A stretch of 64,000 nt of DNA from Zanthoxylum bungeanum (taxonomy: Eukaryota > Streptophyta > Magnoliopsida > Sapindales > Rutaceae). The translations under genes and the position numbers were made by a program. The notes beneath the pieces are model-generated. The model was not told the origin of the DNA. It did no database searches and worked only from the letters and a program-made list of their open reading frames with translations. How positions within the stretch are numbered: the stretch's first letter is position 1; every line of letters begins with the position of its first letter. The stretch spans positions 248,001-312,000 of the forward strand of contig SKCR01036754.1 of the NCBI GenBank assembly GCA_019454045.1. Direction: 5' to 3'. This document shows positions 10,981 to 21,138 of this stretch, piece by piece.

Positions 10981-13500
10981 TGTTGGAGTTGGTACTCGGC
11001 GCGCCAAATTTTATTGTATTTATTGTAAATACAATATACATTTCTGTTTTATTATGAATAAAATTTAGTAATTTTCATAAATATAAGCTATTAAATGATA
11101 AAGGCGTAAAAGACCCTAGAATGAATAGTTGTGACGTAATTGTAAAAGCGCCGCAATTGTTACTGAGAAATATCACAATACAATTCATTCTTTAATTGTC
11201 CCTAGTCAAGGTCAACATATTTGGTCAGTTAGTAAACCCGTGAGAATAATTCATTCTTTAATTGTTCCTAGTCAAGGTTTACATATTTGGTAAGTAAGTA
11301 AACATGTGAGAATGGTATGTGTCGTATATTAGAATTGTTCTAATGGTTTATCTCAGTAAACCATGAGTCTTAGGAAACTTATATAGACACGTAGGTATAT
11401 ATTGGATAAATACTGAACAACATTCAAAGATTCCTGGTAGATGGTATACCAAAGTCAATAGGAATCTTTACGAGTTAAATAGCATATTAGCTCATTTAAC
11501 TTGTGATACCACTGTGGATATGTGAGATATCCACCATACTTTGATGACAGTCACGTCAATGATCTTTTAAGATCAGAACTCCGCCTGTTCGTTGGGTATG
11601 GACTGATACTCACGATATCCTGTGATGTCTCCAAAGAGGATCTGTCAGTCCCGTGTACGGGATTTAGGTGTACAATTTATGATTCTTTGAAATCCTTGAC
11701 CGAGGTATGATTTGGAAACGAGTTCCGAATATTTATTGAAGAATCATAATTATGTTGCAACACATGAATTGTTCATAGCGGAGATTTGATGTTTAATATA
11801 TATCTCGGAAACAATTCGGATAACCTATGACAAAAGGATTATATAAGCAATGAATTCGACTTGGATGGTTCAACTGGATTATCTGTGGTCGTCGTAATTT
11901 ATGAGTGGACAAATTACAGATATGGAAATGGTTTCTATGACAGATAAACTTGAACCTAGAGAGTCCCACAATATAAAGTGTACTCGTTGAGCACTTGGGC
12001 AATTTATTATGGATAATTCGGATTATTCATAATATACACATGCGTATTAAATAATTTGTATTTGTATATGATACATAATTTAGATTAGATACACAATATT
12101 AACCAATTAAATTTTGTCACTTGTTTTATTATTATTATTAATTAATTAATTTTTAATTAATTATTGATAATAATAATAATAATAAAATGGAAGAATTTTC
12201 TAGGAGTATTTTTCCATGTATTTATTTTGTCCTTTTTGTTAATTAAATAAATTAATTAATTACTTGTTAATTAATTGATTTATTAGATAAAAATATCTTG
12301 AATATTCTTATTATTTTTGGTAAATTGTGATTGGCCAAACCATGTGATTTGGACACATGGATTTTGATAAACAAAAATCAAAATAATTACATTTAGGTAC
12401 GGCTAAAGGTGTGACAAAATTATTGGGCCAAATAAAAAGTAAATATTGACCAAAAATTACCTTGAATTTTCGGCCATGTAAGGTTTGGGTATAAAAATGA
12501 AACTTGTTTCATTTTACAAACTCTAATCACTTCTTATGTGTTGAGAATAAAAGGAAAAGAGAGATTAAGGTTGAGTATTGATCAACTAACATCAAAGGAG
12601 AAGGAATTCGGAAATTTGGAGCTTAAAATTAAGGTAATTTAAGGTTCCTAATTTTTAATTTCTTAAATTTTATTTTTTTGAAGCATGAAAATATATATTA
12701 GATATGTATTTTGTATGACTTAAAAATATATGTATCTTAGATATGTATATGAATCAAAATTTTGGTGTTGATTAATTAATAACCTTAATAGTTTTTCTTT
12801 ATAAGCATGTGTTGTTAGGTTAATTAGTGAATTAATCTCAGAAATTAAAATTGTCATTCTAGAGTGATATTACCACTTTAGTATTGCCTAGAATTGTTCT
12901 TGAGGCTTTATGTTATGGTGATTTAATTTGGTGTAAATTAATTGGAATAATTTGGTGAACAAATTGAATTTAGGCATGAAAATTGGACAAAATAAAATCT
13001 GGATCAGATCTGAATTTATGTTATAAAACAAAATATTTTTCATGTAAAAATATGTTATTTGGATGATATTGAATGTGTATTGGGTGGTGGATAAATTCTG
13101 GAAATTGTTCCGAGGTGAAAACGCGAGAAAATGGTGAAATTCACGTCGAAACAGGCTTACCACGTGCCGGCTGTGAAACCAACAAACTGGGCACTATTCA
13201 GGCAGCCCAAGGGCTAACCAAACACTGTCCAAGTGACCGGGTTGGCCCGGCTCGACGGTTGGTCAACTAGTTTGACCGTTTGCCCGTTACGTGTAGTATT
13301 TAGCGAAAAAAATATTTTCGTAAAATAATTTTTCGTGCTTCGAAATATATTATGTTGTTAAACTTTAATAAATAATATATTTAAACTTATTTGGGTGAAT
13401 TAAAAATATTTGATATTTATTAATTCGCTCGAAAATTTTTAAAATGTTTAAAAACCATTTTCGCCTTCCACCGCGCCATTCCGCTGCATTCACTCCAACA
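10981..13500 (+). mobile_element. 5' LTR of copia element A
   Basis: 2520 bp from TGTTGGAGTTGG to CACTCCAACA, followed at once by a tRNA primer site. A TATAAAAA box is at 12490-12497. The section 11552-13500 is repeated as the truncated 3' LTR at 23848-25747. It belongs to the same family as 237-2635 and 38624-41076. Confidence 0.92.
12490..12497 (+). promoter_or_regulatory. TATA-like box in the element A 5' LTR
   Basis: TATAAAAA in GGGTATAAAAATGAAAC, conserved in the 3' LTR at 24741-24748. It is the likely promoter of the element. Confidence 0.55.
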
Positions 13501-13501
13501 A

Positions 13502-13515
13502 AATTGTATCAGAGC
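13502..13515 (+). other. Primer binding site of element A
   Basis: AATTGTATCAGAGCG begins one or two bases after the LTR. It matches the 3' end of plant initiator methionine tRNA (TGGTATCAGAGC type) with a G to T change. Confidence 0.8.
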
Positions 13516-14226
13516 GTCTGATCCCACATCCAAAATATTTTTTCATGCCTTAAATATTTGATATTTAATTCAATTTATTTTACACATGCTTGAGAATTAA
13601 CTGTTTAACAGTGTTTTGTAAAATCCCCATAATAAAGCTTTGTGTTTTATGAGTGTATTGTACACTAATGGGTTCGTCTCGTCAATATGGATGTAAATAT
13701 TTTTCCTGATACCGTGGTTGTATCTGCCGAAGCAGTGACGCTATGGTTAATTGAAATTGATTTATATCGGTAAAACTTATTTGATTAGAAACAAATTCGA
13801 GCGAACGTGCATACCAATAGATGCCAAAGCAGTGAGGTGATGCATTAGTACCTTGGATATGTATATTGATGAGTATTTCCTTGAATAGGCCTCATCCAAT
13901 AGATGTCAAAATAGTGAGGATCGAAAATGGTTCAGGACCTATTTTAAATAGTCATATTGGATGTGATTGGTAATTGTTACATACTTTCAAATTTATTTGG
14001 GCACAATGTGCCAAAGCTGTGTGTTCAAATATATTTGTGAGGTCTACTTCCTGCTATAGAATTTAATTTAATTATTGAATTCTCGTATATTGTTTGGGGA
14101 TTATCAATTTATGTAAAATATTGGGAGGGCATCCTTATATTAAAAATTCATGATATGTTGGATATTTTATAATATTGATGAAATTACTTTTTTTTGCTAA
14201 TTCTTGTTTCTTTTGTAAAGTTTGTG
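13516..14226 (+). ncRNA. Element A leader with four motif-bearing hairpins
   Basis: Untranslated leader between primer site and gag. The motif TGCCRAAGCNGTGA or a variant occurs at about 13724, 13822, 13904 and 14007. Each copy is enclosed by complementary arms: 13711-13747 (7 bp, two G-U), 13808-13844 (5 plus 3 bp, one bulge), 13890-13919 (5 bp, plus an outer AATAGG/CCTATT stem to 13943) and 13994-14031 (12 bp, two G-U). The arms differ in sequence. The minus-strand relative at 37948-38271 has the same arrangement. A role in packaging, dimerisation or translation is inferred. Confidence 0.6.
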
Positions 14227-14859
14227 ATGGAAGCTACTACTTCTTCTAATCCTTTTGCTCGTGTCCTGGACGCGAACAAACTGACTAGTCCTAAGAACTT
14301 TAGTGAATGGGAATTAGATCTTAAGATAGTTTTGAGATCGGAAAATTTGGGTTATGTGCTGGATAATCCAGTGCCGCTGGATATTGCACCGGAGTCCTTA
14401 CCTAAAAAGAATGAGGTATTTAAGAAATTGAAGGATGATGATCTGAGAGTCAAGTCACTCATTATCTGCTCTATGTCTCATAATCTAAAGAGACAGTATG
14501 TTGATATGCTTGACTCCTATAGCATTATAACTCAGCTTCGGGAGCTATTTTTAAACCAGGAGCATACCCTGGTATATAGAATTTCCGTGGAATTATTCCA
14601 CGCTCGTTTGGCTGATGGCAAGCCAGTGAGTCCACATGTCCTGCTAATGATGGATCTCATTGAGCAGCTTCTAAAGTTTGACTTTCAGCTGAATGAGACA
14701 TTGGACAGGAATTTGATTCTTGACTCACTCCCACCGGCATATTCCCAGTTCATTATGAAATTCAACATGCATGGTATTCGTTATTCCTACAGTCAGTTGC
14801 ATAGGATGCTTCAGACTGCTGAGAGGACATCAAGAAGGGTGTGCCGACACCCATCTTAA
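14227..14859 (+). pseudogene. Copia gag, N-terminal part (element A)
   Basis: About 210 residues of a copia-type Gag (UBN2/gag-polypeptide family), the coat protein of the particle. It begins MEATTSSNPFARVLDANKL at ATG 14227, which is preferred over an in-frame ATG at 14194 because family members start near this motif. The typical W in NFSEWELDLKIVLRSE and the region with MLDSYSIITQLRELF are visible. Around 14826 a one-base shift sends the frame into a stop. The original frame continues for about 60 bases to the insertion at 14893 and reappears at 20933. Confidence 0.88.
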
Positions 14860-14887
14860 AGTCCTCTTTGCCTAGTTCTTCTTCTTC

Positions 14888-14892
14888 TCAAT
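14888..14892. repeat. Target-site duplication TCAAT, left copy
   Basis: TCAAT precedes the TGATGTG start of the inner element and recurs at 20928-20932. The gag coding sequence is continuous across the two sites once the insert is ignored. Confidence 0.93.
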
Positions 14893-15766
14893 TGATGTGA
14901 TCCATAATAAGCTCGATTTGTTGGGCCAAGTTAATTTGAAGTTGTGGATGATTGCATGGCTTGGTCAGATTGATGTATTTGGGCCATTTTGGTGGATTTG
15001 GAAGATTCATTGGGTTCTAGAGTTTGGTCCATGCATGAGACTTTATGTGAAGGCTTTATTATGTCTAAGGCAAGATTGGAATGGGTCTTGGACGTGCATG
15101 TGCTGCCTTGATTGATTTGGGGCTTAATTTTCGAATGGTGCATTAGCCGTGGCATGATTTGCGTAGTGTTCGTATTTTGGCCGTAACGTTCTCATCTGAT
15201 GTCTGATTTTGGTGATTCAACTTGAATTGGAAAGACGACTCATGGATCTACAACTTTTTAGTTTACGTCAAACTCTAATTCGGAATCCTTCATGGTCCAA
15301 TTGCGGATGTAAGTTATCCCTAAAGCTTTTGTGTTATATATTTTTTAAGGTTATGTAATGTTTAAGTGCTGGGCTGAACTTTAATTAAATTATAAAGCCC
15401 TTGTACGAAAATTTGAAGGATTTTAAGTGTTATTGGGTTTATTTTGCTAGGTTGTTTTTTTATGTTTAAGTAGAATTAGGGTTAGCCACCTATTTAAAGG
15501 GGCATTATTCATCATGATAAAAAAAAAAACTATCTTTTAATGAAAATCAGTATTATCTTGAGACTTGAGTAACCCTCAACTTATTCTCATTGACTTTGGC
15601 TTATCAAAGGCTTGCGAACCTTTTGTGGTGCCCCCTTAGCACTCTAGGTTTCTGTTGCTTGCTCTTCAGAGGTTTAGAGTTTTGATTCTGTTATGTCTTC
15701 GCTTTCTTGGGAACGATTTCAATCTTATGTGGGTTTGCTTGGCTTGTTCCAGGCAGGTTCTCATCA
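14893..15766 (+). mobile_element. LTR 1 of the non-autonomous element
   Basis: Starts TGATGTGATCC and ends GGTTCTCATCA. A TATTTAAA box is at 15491-15498. Positions 15175-15305 hold the block shared with LTRs of other families (see findings). Confidence 0.92.
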
Positions 15767-15782
15767 GTTGGTATCAGGCGCA
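15767..15782 (+). other. Primer binding site, copy 1
   Basis: GTTGGTATCAGGCGC directly after the LTR. The first nine bases fit initiator methionine tRNA; the rest differs (GGCGC instead of GAGCC). The tRNA used is uncertain. Confidence 0.6.
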
Positions 15783-16418
15783 AAGGTTCCAAGGTCAGAT
15801 TTATCCTTTTATTTTCTTTGTATTTTGTTCATTAAAAAAAATTAAAAACAAAAAAAAAGTTGTCTTTTTATTCCATTCAGTTTTGCATCTTGTTTTTGTC
15901 TTGTCTTGTTTCCATCAGTTTTTTCCTTCTTATGTTTTGTTATTGCCTTGTTTCAATTCTGTCATTGTCGTAATTTTATATCTTTGCATAATTTCCTTGT
16001 ATTCTTGAGTTAATAGAGTTAAAAAGAAAAAATCCGAAAAAAAAAATTAAAAAAACTAGTTTTATTGTCCAGAATTTTTTAGCCGCGAACCAAACTTTGA
16101 ACAGCCATATCTTTTAATCCAGAGAGAGTTACGAGACCCATAATATATCGATTGATAAGTAATCGAAGGGAAGAATTCGATAGTGGTTGGACGAACTCTA
16201 TCCATTTACATATCGAGTCTCAAAATGTCTATGAAATATTAGATACGGATTCTGTCCAGTTTCAGTTCAGTTTGTGTTCTTGTGTTGGTTTTGGTTTTGG
16301 TTTTTTTTTTTCAGATTATTTGTGTGTGAATTTTTTTTTTGTATTCTTTATGATTCTTTGAGTTTTTAATCATTATTGGTGTCTTTCAAGTAAGGGGTTG
16401 ATTTATATACATAATCTG
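15783..16418 (+). other. Leader of internal region 1
   Basis: No convincing gene. It has runs of T and A and, near 16100-16250, a CCATATCTTTTAATCC-type segment also seen in internal region 2 (18750-18900). A 130 bp T-rich stretch (16261-16390) is missing from internal region 2. Confidence 0.6.
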
Positions 16419-17183
16419 ATGGATAAAAATGTATTTATCTTTCGCACGCGATGCCTTATCAATAGTAAAGTGTGTAGTATGATTATTAATAGAGGGAATC
16501 TCACAAATTTATCTAACACTACCCTTGTGGAAAAATTCGGATTACCATTGATACCTCTTGATAGACCTTATAAGTGGATAAGTGATTTTGGAGAGTTCGA
16601 GGTTGATAAGCAGGTTGTGGTTAGTTTTGCAATTGGGAAGTATGTTGACCAAGTAGTGTGTGATGTGGTTCCTATGTGTCATACACATGTTTTATTTGGT
16701 AAGCCTTGGTATAAATTCAATAAAGTAGTTTATAAGATGGATAAGAATATGTATAAATTTATGTATGGTGGAAAAATTATCAAGCTTGCTCCGTTAACCC
16801 TACAAGAGGTCTATAAGGAAGAGTTGTACATGCAGAGGAGTGAAGAAAAGTGGGCTAAAAGGAAGAGTGAGATTGCTGAGTTTAGAATGTTACTAGGAGA
16901 GCTCCCAGAATTGATAGAGAAAAAGATGTTAGTAAAATATGAAATAAAGAAGGATATGAGTGTAGTATTGAGTAATGAAATGAAACATGTTGATGTTTCT
17001 ATGAATAAGAGTGAGGTGGTTGATGATGGTGATGGCAGTGATGATATTGATGTGAGCAATAACATTAGTGATGCTAATTTGGTTGTTCATGATGCCAATG
17101 AGGTGCTGGATGTTACTGTTAAGGGTGAATATCATATAAAGCAATCTGATTTTGGTTATGAGGCCATAAGTTATGTGGTGTAA
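16419..17183 (+). pseudogene. Retropepsin-like ORF, copy 1 (truncated by a stop)
   Basis: Residues correspond to the protease segment found in gypsy polyproteins: CSMII, then the active-site region, TTLVEKFGL, RPYKWISDFGE, VDKQVVVSF, CDVVPM, and a GKPWYKF flap-side segment. The usual catalytic aspartate in the DGGS-type motif is replaced by asparagine (INRGN, Asn codon 16488-16490), so proteolysis is unlikely. The C-terminal third is acidic and serine-rich. TAA at 17181-17183 replaces the CAA codon present in copy 2 (19694-19696), and 17187-17399 continues the same protein in frame. Start chosen at the MDKNVF methionine by alignment with copy 2. Confidence 0.8.
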
Positions 17184-17541
17184 AAAATGCATGTGGCCGA
17201 ATATGTAGAGTGTGATCAGATCGTGGATAAGTGTGTTGATTGTTTGAGGAATCGACATGGGCATGTTGAGTTTGTGTTAAATGAGGTTTCAAATGTGAAT
17301 CCAGATGGGAATCTCTTTGGGGTTTCACATGGAGTTAAGAATGAGAGTAGCAATGGAGAGATTAAGAGGGGAAAATATTGGAAAACAGCCATTCATTAGA
17401 TTTATTGACTTTTTCTCTCCATAACCATTCTTTTCCATGTGATTTTATTTTATTCCAAGATTGTCGTCACATTGATCTTGTCATTTTTATCTATGATCCG
17501 GGTTCGGATTCGAGGGTGAATCCTTTTCAAGAGAGGACGAA
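17184..17541 (+). pseudogene. Tail of internal region 1 with pol C-terminus and polypurine tract
   Basis: After the stop the frame continues to 17399 (MHVAEYVECDQIVDKC). In another frame 17378-17540 encodes the gypsy pol tail ending PGSDSRVNPFQER. This ending is normally found far downstream of protease, showing that RT, RNase H and integrase have been deleted from the source element. The purine tract GAGAGGACGAA at 17531-17541 adjoins LTR 2. Confidence 0.75.
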
Positions 17542-18419
17542 TGATGTGATCCAGAATGAGCTCGGTTTGTTGGGCCAAGTTAATTTGAAGTTGTGGCTAA
17601 TTGCATGGCTTGGTCAGATTGATGTATTTAGGCCATTTTGGTGGATTTGGAAGATTCCTTAGGTTCTAGAGTTTGGTCCGTGCATGATACTTTATATGAA
17701 GGCTTTATTATGTCTAAGGAAAGATTGGAATGGGTCTTGGACGTGTATGGGCTACCTTGATTGATTTGGGGCTTAATTTTCGATTGGTGCATTAGCAGTG
17801 GCAGGATTTGTGCAGTGTTCATATTTTGGCCATAACTTTCTCATCCGATGTCCGATTTTGGTGATTCAAGTTGAATTGGAAGGAATACTCACGGATCTAC
17901 AACTTTGTAGTTTACGTCAAACTCTAATTCGGAATCCGTCATGGTTCAATTGCGGATGCAAGTTATCCCTGCAGCTTTTGTGTTATATATTTTTTAAGGT
18001 TATGTAATGTTTAAGTGTTGGGCTAAACTTTAATTAAATTATAAAGCCCATGTAGGAAAATTTGAAGGATTTTAAGTGTTATTGGGTTTATTTTGCTAGG
18101 TTTTTTTTTTTTTTTTTATGTTTAAGTAGAATTAGGGTTAGCCACCTATTTAAAGGGGCATTATTCATCATAACAAAAAAACCTATATTTTAATGAAAAT
18201 TAGTATTATCTAGAGACTTGAGTAACCCTCAACTTATTCTCATTGACCTTGGCTTATCAAAGGCTTGCTAACCCTTTGTGGCGCCCCTTTAGCACTCTAG
18301 GTTTATGTTGCTTGCTCTTCAGAGGTTTAGAGTTTTGATTCTGTTCTGCCTTGGCTTTCTTGGGAACGATTTCAATCTTGTGTGGGTTTGCTTGGCTTTT
18401 TCCAGATAGGTTCTCATCA
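17542..18419 (+). mobile_element. LTR 2 of the non-autonomous element
   Basis: 878 bp, TGATGTGATCC to TTCTCATCA, nearly collinear with LTRs 1 and 3. It serves as 3' LTR of internal region 1 and 5' LTR of internal region 2. Confidence 0.92.
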
Positions 18420-18434
18420 GTTGGTATCAGGCGC
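18420..18434 (+). other. Primer binding site, copy 2
   Basis: GTTGGTATCAGGCGC, identical to copy 1. Confidence 0.6.
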
Positions 18435-18931
18435 AAAGGTTCCAAAGTCAAATTTATCCTTTTATTTTGTTCATTAAAAAAAATAAAAACAAAAAAAAAA
18501 ATTTCGTCTTTTTATTCCATTCAGTTTTGCTTGTTGTTTTTGTCTTGTCTTATTTCCATCGATTTTTTCCTTCTCGTGTTTTGTTATTGCCTTGTTTCAA
18601 TTCAGTCATTGTCGTAATTTTATATCTTTGCACAATTTACTTGTGTTCTTGAGTCAATAGAGTCAAAAAGAAAAAAAATCCAAAAATAAAAAATAAAAAA
18701 AATCATTTTATTGTCCAAAATTTTCAATCGCGCACAAAATTGTGAACATACATATCTTTTAATCCATGGAGAGTTACGAGACCCATAATATATCGATTGT
18801 TAAGTACTCGAGGAGACGAATTCGATAGTGGTTGGCCGAACTCTATCCATTTATATATCGAGTCTCAAGATGTCTATGAAATATTAGTACAGATTCTGTC
18901 CAGTTAAGGGGTTGATTTATTACATAATCTG
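18435..18931 (+). other. Leader of internal region 2
   Basis: Collinear with leader 1 but lacking the 130 bp T-rich stretch. No gene seen. Confidence 0.6.
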
Positions 18932-19879
18932 ATGGATAAAAAGGTATTTATCTTTCGCACGAGATGCCTTATCAATAGTACATTGTGTAGTATGATTATT
19001 AATAGAGGGAATCTCACAAATTTAGCTAGCACTACCCTTGTGGAAAAATTGGGATTATCATTGATACCTATTGATAGACCTTATAAGTGGATAAGTGATT
19101 TTGGAGAGTTCGAGGTTGATAAGCAGGTTGTGGTTAGTTTTGTAATTGGGAAGTATGTTGACCAAATAGTATGTGATGTGGTTCCTATGTGTCATACACA
19201 TATTTTATTGGGTAAGCCTTGGTATAAATTCAATAAAGTAGTTTATAATATGGATAAGAATATGTATAAATTTAGGTATTGTGGAAAAATTATCAAGCTT
19301 GCTCCGTTAACCCTACAGGAGGTCTATAAGGAAGAGTTGTATATGCCGAGGAGTGAAGAAGAGTGGGCTAAAAGGAAGAGTGAGATTGTTGAGTTTAGAA
19401 TGTTACTAGGAGAGCTCCCGGAATTGATAGAGAAAAAGATGTTAGCAAAATATGAAATGAAGAAGGATATGAGCGTAGTCTTGAGTAATGAAATGAAATA
19501 TGTTGACGTTTCTATGAATAAGAGTGAGGTGGTTGATGATGTTGATGACAGTGATGATATTGATGTGAGCAATAACATTAGTGATGCTGATTTGGTTGTT
19601 CATGATGCCAATGAGGTGCTTCATGTTACTGTTAAGGGTGAATATCATATGAAGCAATCTAATTTTTGTTATGAGGCCATAAGTTATGTGGTGCAAAAAA
19701 TGCATCTGGCCGAATATATAAAGTGTGATCAGATCGTGGATGAGTGTGTTGATTATTTGAGGAAGCGACATGGGGATGTTGAGTTTGTGTTAAATGAGGT
19801 TTCAAATGTGAATCCAGATGGGAATCTCTTTGGGGTTGCACGTGGAGTTAAGAATGAGAAAAGCAATGGAGAGATTTAG
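18932..19879 (+). CDS. Retropepsin-like ORF, copy 2 (315 residues, open)
   Basis: Longest open frame of the inner element. It has the same order as copy 1: CSMII with the altered active-site motif INRGN (Asn codon 19001-19003), TTLVEKLGL, RPYKWISDFGE, CDVVPM, GKPWYKF, then PLTLQEVYKEELY, an acidic stretch near residues 200-240 and a basic C-terminal part ending VKNEKSNGEI. The family normally cleaves Gag-Pol, but the missing catalytic Asp makes that unlikely here. Differences from copy 1 are mostly amino-acid changing by eye, so I see no sign of selection. It could also be a binding protein derived from a protease fold; that is speculation. Confidence 0.7.
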   Translation: MDKKVFIFRTRCLINSTLCSMIINRGNLTNLASTTLVEKLGLSLIPIDRPYKWISDFGEFEVDKQVVVSFVIGKYVDQIVCDVVPMCHTHILLGKPWYKFNKVVYNMDKNMYKFRYCGKIIKLAPLTLQEVYKEELYMPRSEEEWAKRKSEIVEFRMLLGELPELIEKKMLAKYEMKKDMSVVLSNEMKYVDVSMNKSEVVDDVDDSDDIDVSNNISDADLVVHDANEVLHVTVKGEYHMKQSNFCYEAISYVVQKMHLAEYIKCDQIVDECVDYLRKRHGDVEFVLNEVSNVNPDGNLFGVARGVKNEKSNGEI

Positions 19880-20055
19880 AGGGGAAAAATATTGGAAAAC
19901 AATCTTTCATTGGCTTTATTGACTTTTTCTCACCATAACCATTATTTTCCATGTGATTTTATTTTGTTCCAGGATTGTCGTCATATTGATCTTGTCATTT
20001 TTATCTATGATCCGGGTTCGGATTCGAGGGTGAATCCTTTTCAAGAGAGGGCGAA
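19880..20055 (+). pseudogene. Pol C-terminal tail and polypurine tract, copy 2
   Basis: Encodes the PGSDSRVNPFQER ending in a different frame from the main ORF, followed by the purine-rich GAGAGGGCGAA at 20045-20055 next to LTR 3. Confidence 0.7.
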
Positions 20056-20927
20056 TGATGTGATCCAGAAATAGCTCAGTTTGTTGGGCCAAGTTAATTT
20101 GAAGTTGTGGATAATTGCATGGATTTTTAAGATTGATGTATTTAGGCCATTTTGGTGGATTTGGAAGATTCCTTGGGTTATAGAGTTTGGTCCATGCATG
20201 AGACTTTATGTGAAGGCTTTATTATGTCTAAGGCAAGATTGGAATGGGTCTTGGACGTGCATGGGCTACCTTGATTGATTTGGGGCTTAATTTTCGAATG
20301 GTGCATTAGTAGTGGCGGGATTTACACAGTGTTCATATTTTGGCCGTAATTGTCTCCTCTGATGTCTGATTTTGGTGATTTAAGTTGAATTGGAAAGAAA
20401 ACTCATGGATCTACAACTTTGTAGTTTACGTCAAACTCTATTTCGGAATCATTCATGGTCCAATTGTGGATGCAAGTTATCCCTACAGCTTTTGTGTTAT
20501 ATATTTTTTAAGGTTATGTAATGTTTAAGTGTTGGGCTAAACTTTAATTAAATTATAAAGCCCATGTACGAAAATTTGAAGGATTTTAAGTGTTATTGGG
20601 TTTATTTTGCTATGTTTTTTTTTTTATGTTTAAGTAGAATTAGAGTTAGCCACCTATTTAAAGGGGCATTATTCATCATAACAAAAAAAACCTATCTTTT
20701 AATGAAAATCAGTATTATCTTGAGACTTGAGTAACCCTCAACTCTTTCTTATTGACTTTGGCTTATCAAAGGCTTGCTAACCCTTTGTGGTGCCCTCTTA
20801 GCACTCTAATTTCCGTTGCTTGCTATTTAGAGGTTTAGAGTTTTGATTCTGTTCTGCCTTGGATTTCTTAGGAATGATTTCAATCTTGTGTGGGTTTGCT
20901 TGGCTTGTTCCAGGTAGGTTCTCATCA
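20056..20927 (+). mobile_element. LTR 3 of the non-autonomous element
   Basis: 872 bp, ends GGTTCTCATCA at 20927, followed by the TCAAT duplication and then by the resumed gag sequence of element A. Confidence 0.92.
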
Positions 20928-20932
20928 TCAAT
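20928..20932. repeat. Target-site duplication TCAAT, right copy
   Basis: Second copy of the duplication. The following CTACGAGATCGGG continues gag. Confidence 0.93.
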
Positions 20933-21120
20933 CTACGAGATCGGGCAAGAAGAAGAAGAAAAAGGTAAAGAAGATTGGTTCTGGTGCTCCTCCCAAAGGA
21001 AAGATTGCGAAGCTCGACAAGTCGAAGAAAAAAGTAGCTGAGGACAAGTGCCACCACTGTGGCAAGATTGGACATTGGAGACGCAATTGTCCAGACTACA
21101 TAGCTTCCGTCAGACGGTAG
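20933..21120 (+). pseudogene. Copia gag C-terminus with zinc knuckle (element A)
   Basis: A lysine-rich linker (GKKKKKKVKK) followed by a CCHC zinc knuckle CHHCGKIGHWRRNC at 21049-21090 with the standard C-X2-C-X4-H-X4-C spacing, which binds the RNA genome. TAG ends this frame at 21118-21120, where the polyprotein would normally continue into protease. Confidence 0.9.
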
Positions 21121-21138
21121 AGAGCCTCTGCATCACAT

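Larger units (their letters stand above)
14893..20927 (+). mobile_element. Non-autonomous gypsy-like element with three LTRs and two internal regions
   Basis: Arrangement LTR (874 bp), internal, LTR (878 bp), internal, LTR (872 bp), all in one orientation, with one TCAAT duplication flanking the whole. LTR ends are TGATG..CATCA, a perfect 5 bp inverted repeat. Each internal region holds a primer-site-like sequence, one long ORF with a retropepsin-like domain, the tail of a gypsy pol (PGSDSRVNPFQER) and a polypurine tract. No gag, RT, RNase H or integrase is present, so it needed another element for mobility. Unequal recombination between LTRs is the simplest origin of the triple-LTR form. Confidence 0.9.

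Noticed and set aside
16261..16390. A 130 bp T-rich stretch present in internal region 1 and absent from internal region 2, ending TTTCAAG, like a spliced intron.
   Set aside because: The borders cannot be placed to give GT..AG, so a simple deletion fits better.
16811..19841. Minus-strand ORFs opposite the protease-like frames.
   Set aside because: They are shadows of the acidic, GAT/GTT-rich forward frames and appear in both copies for that reason only.
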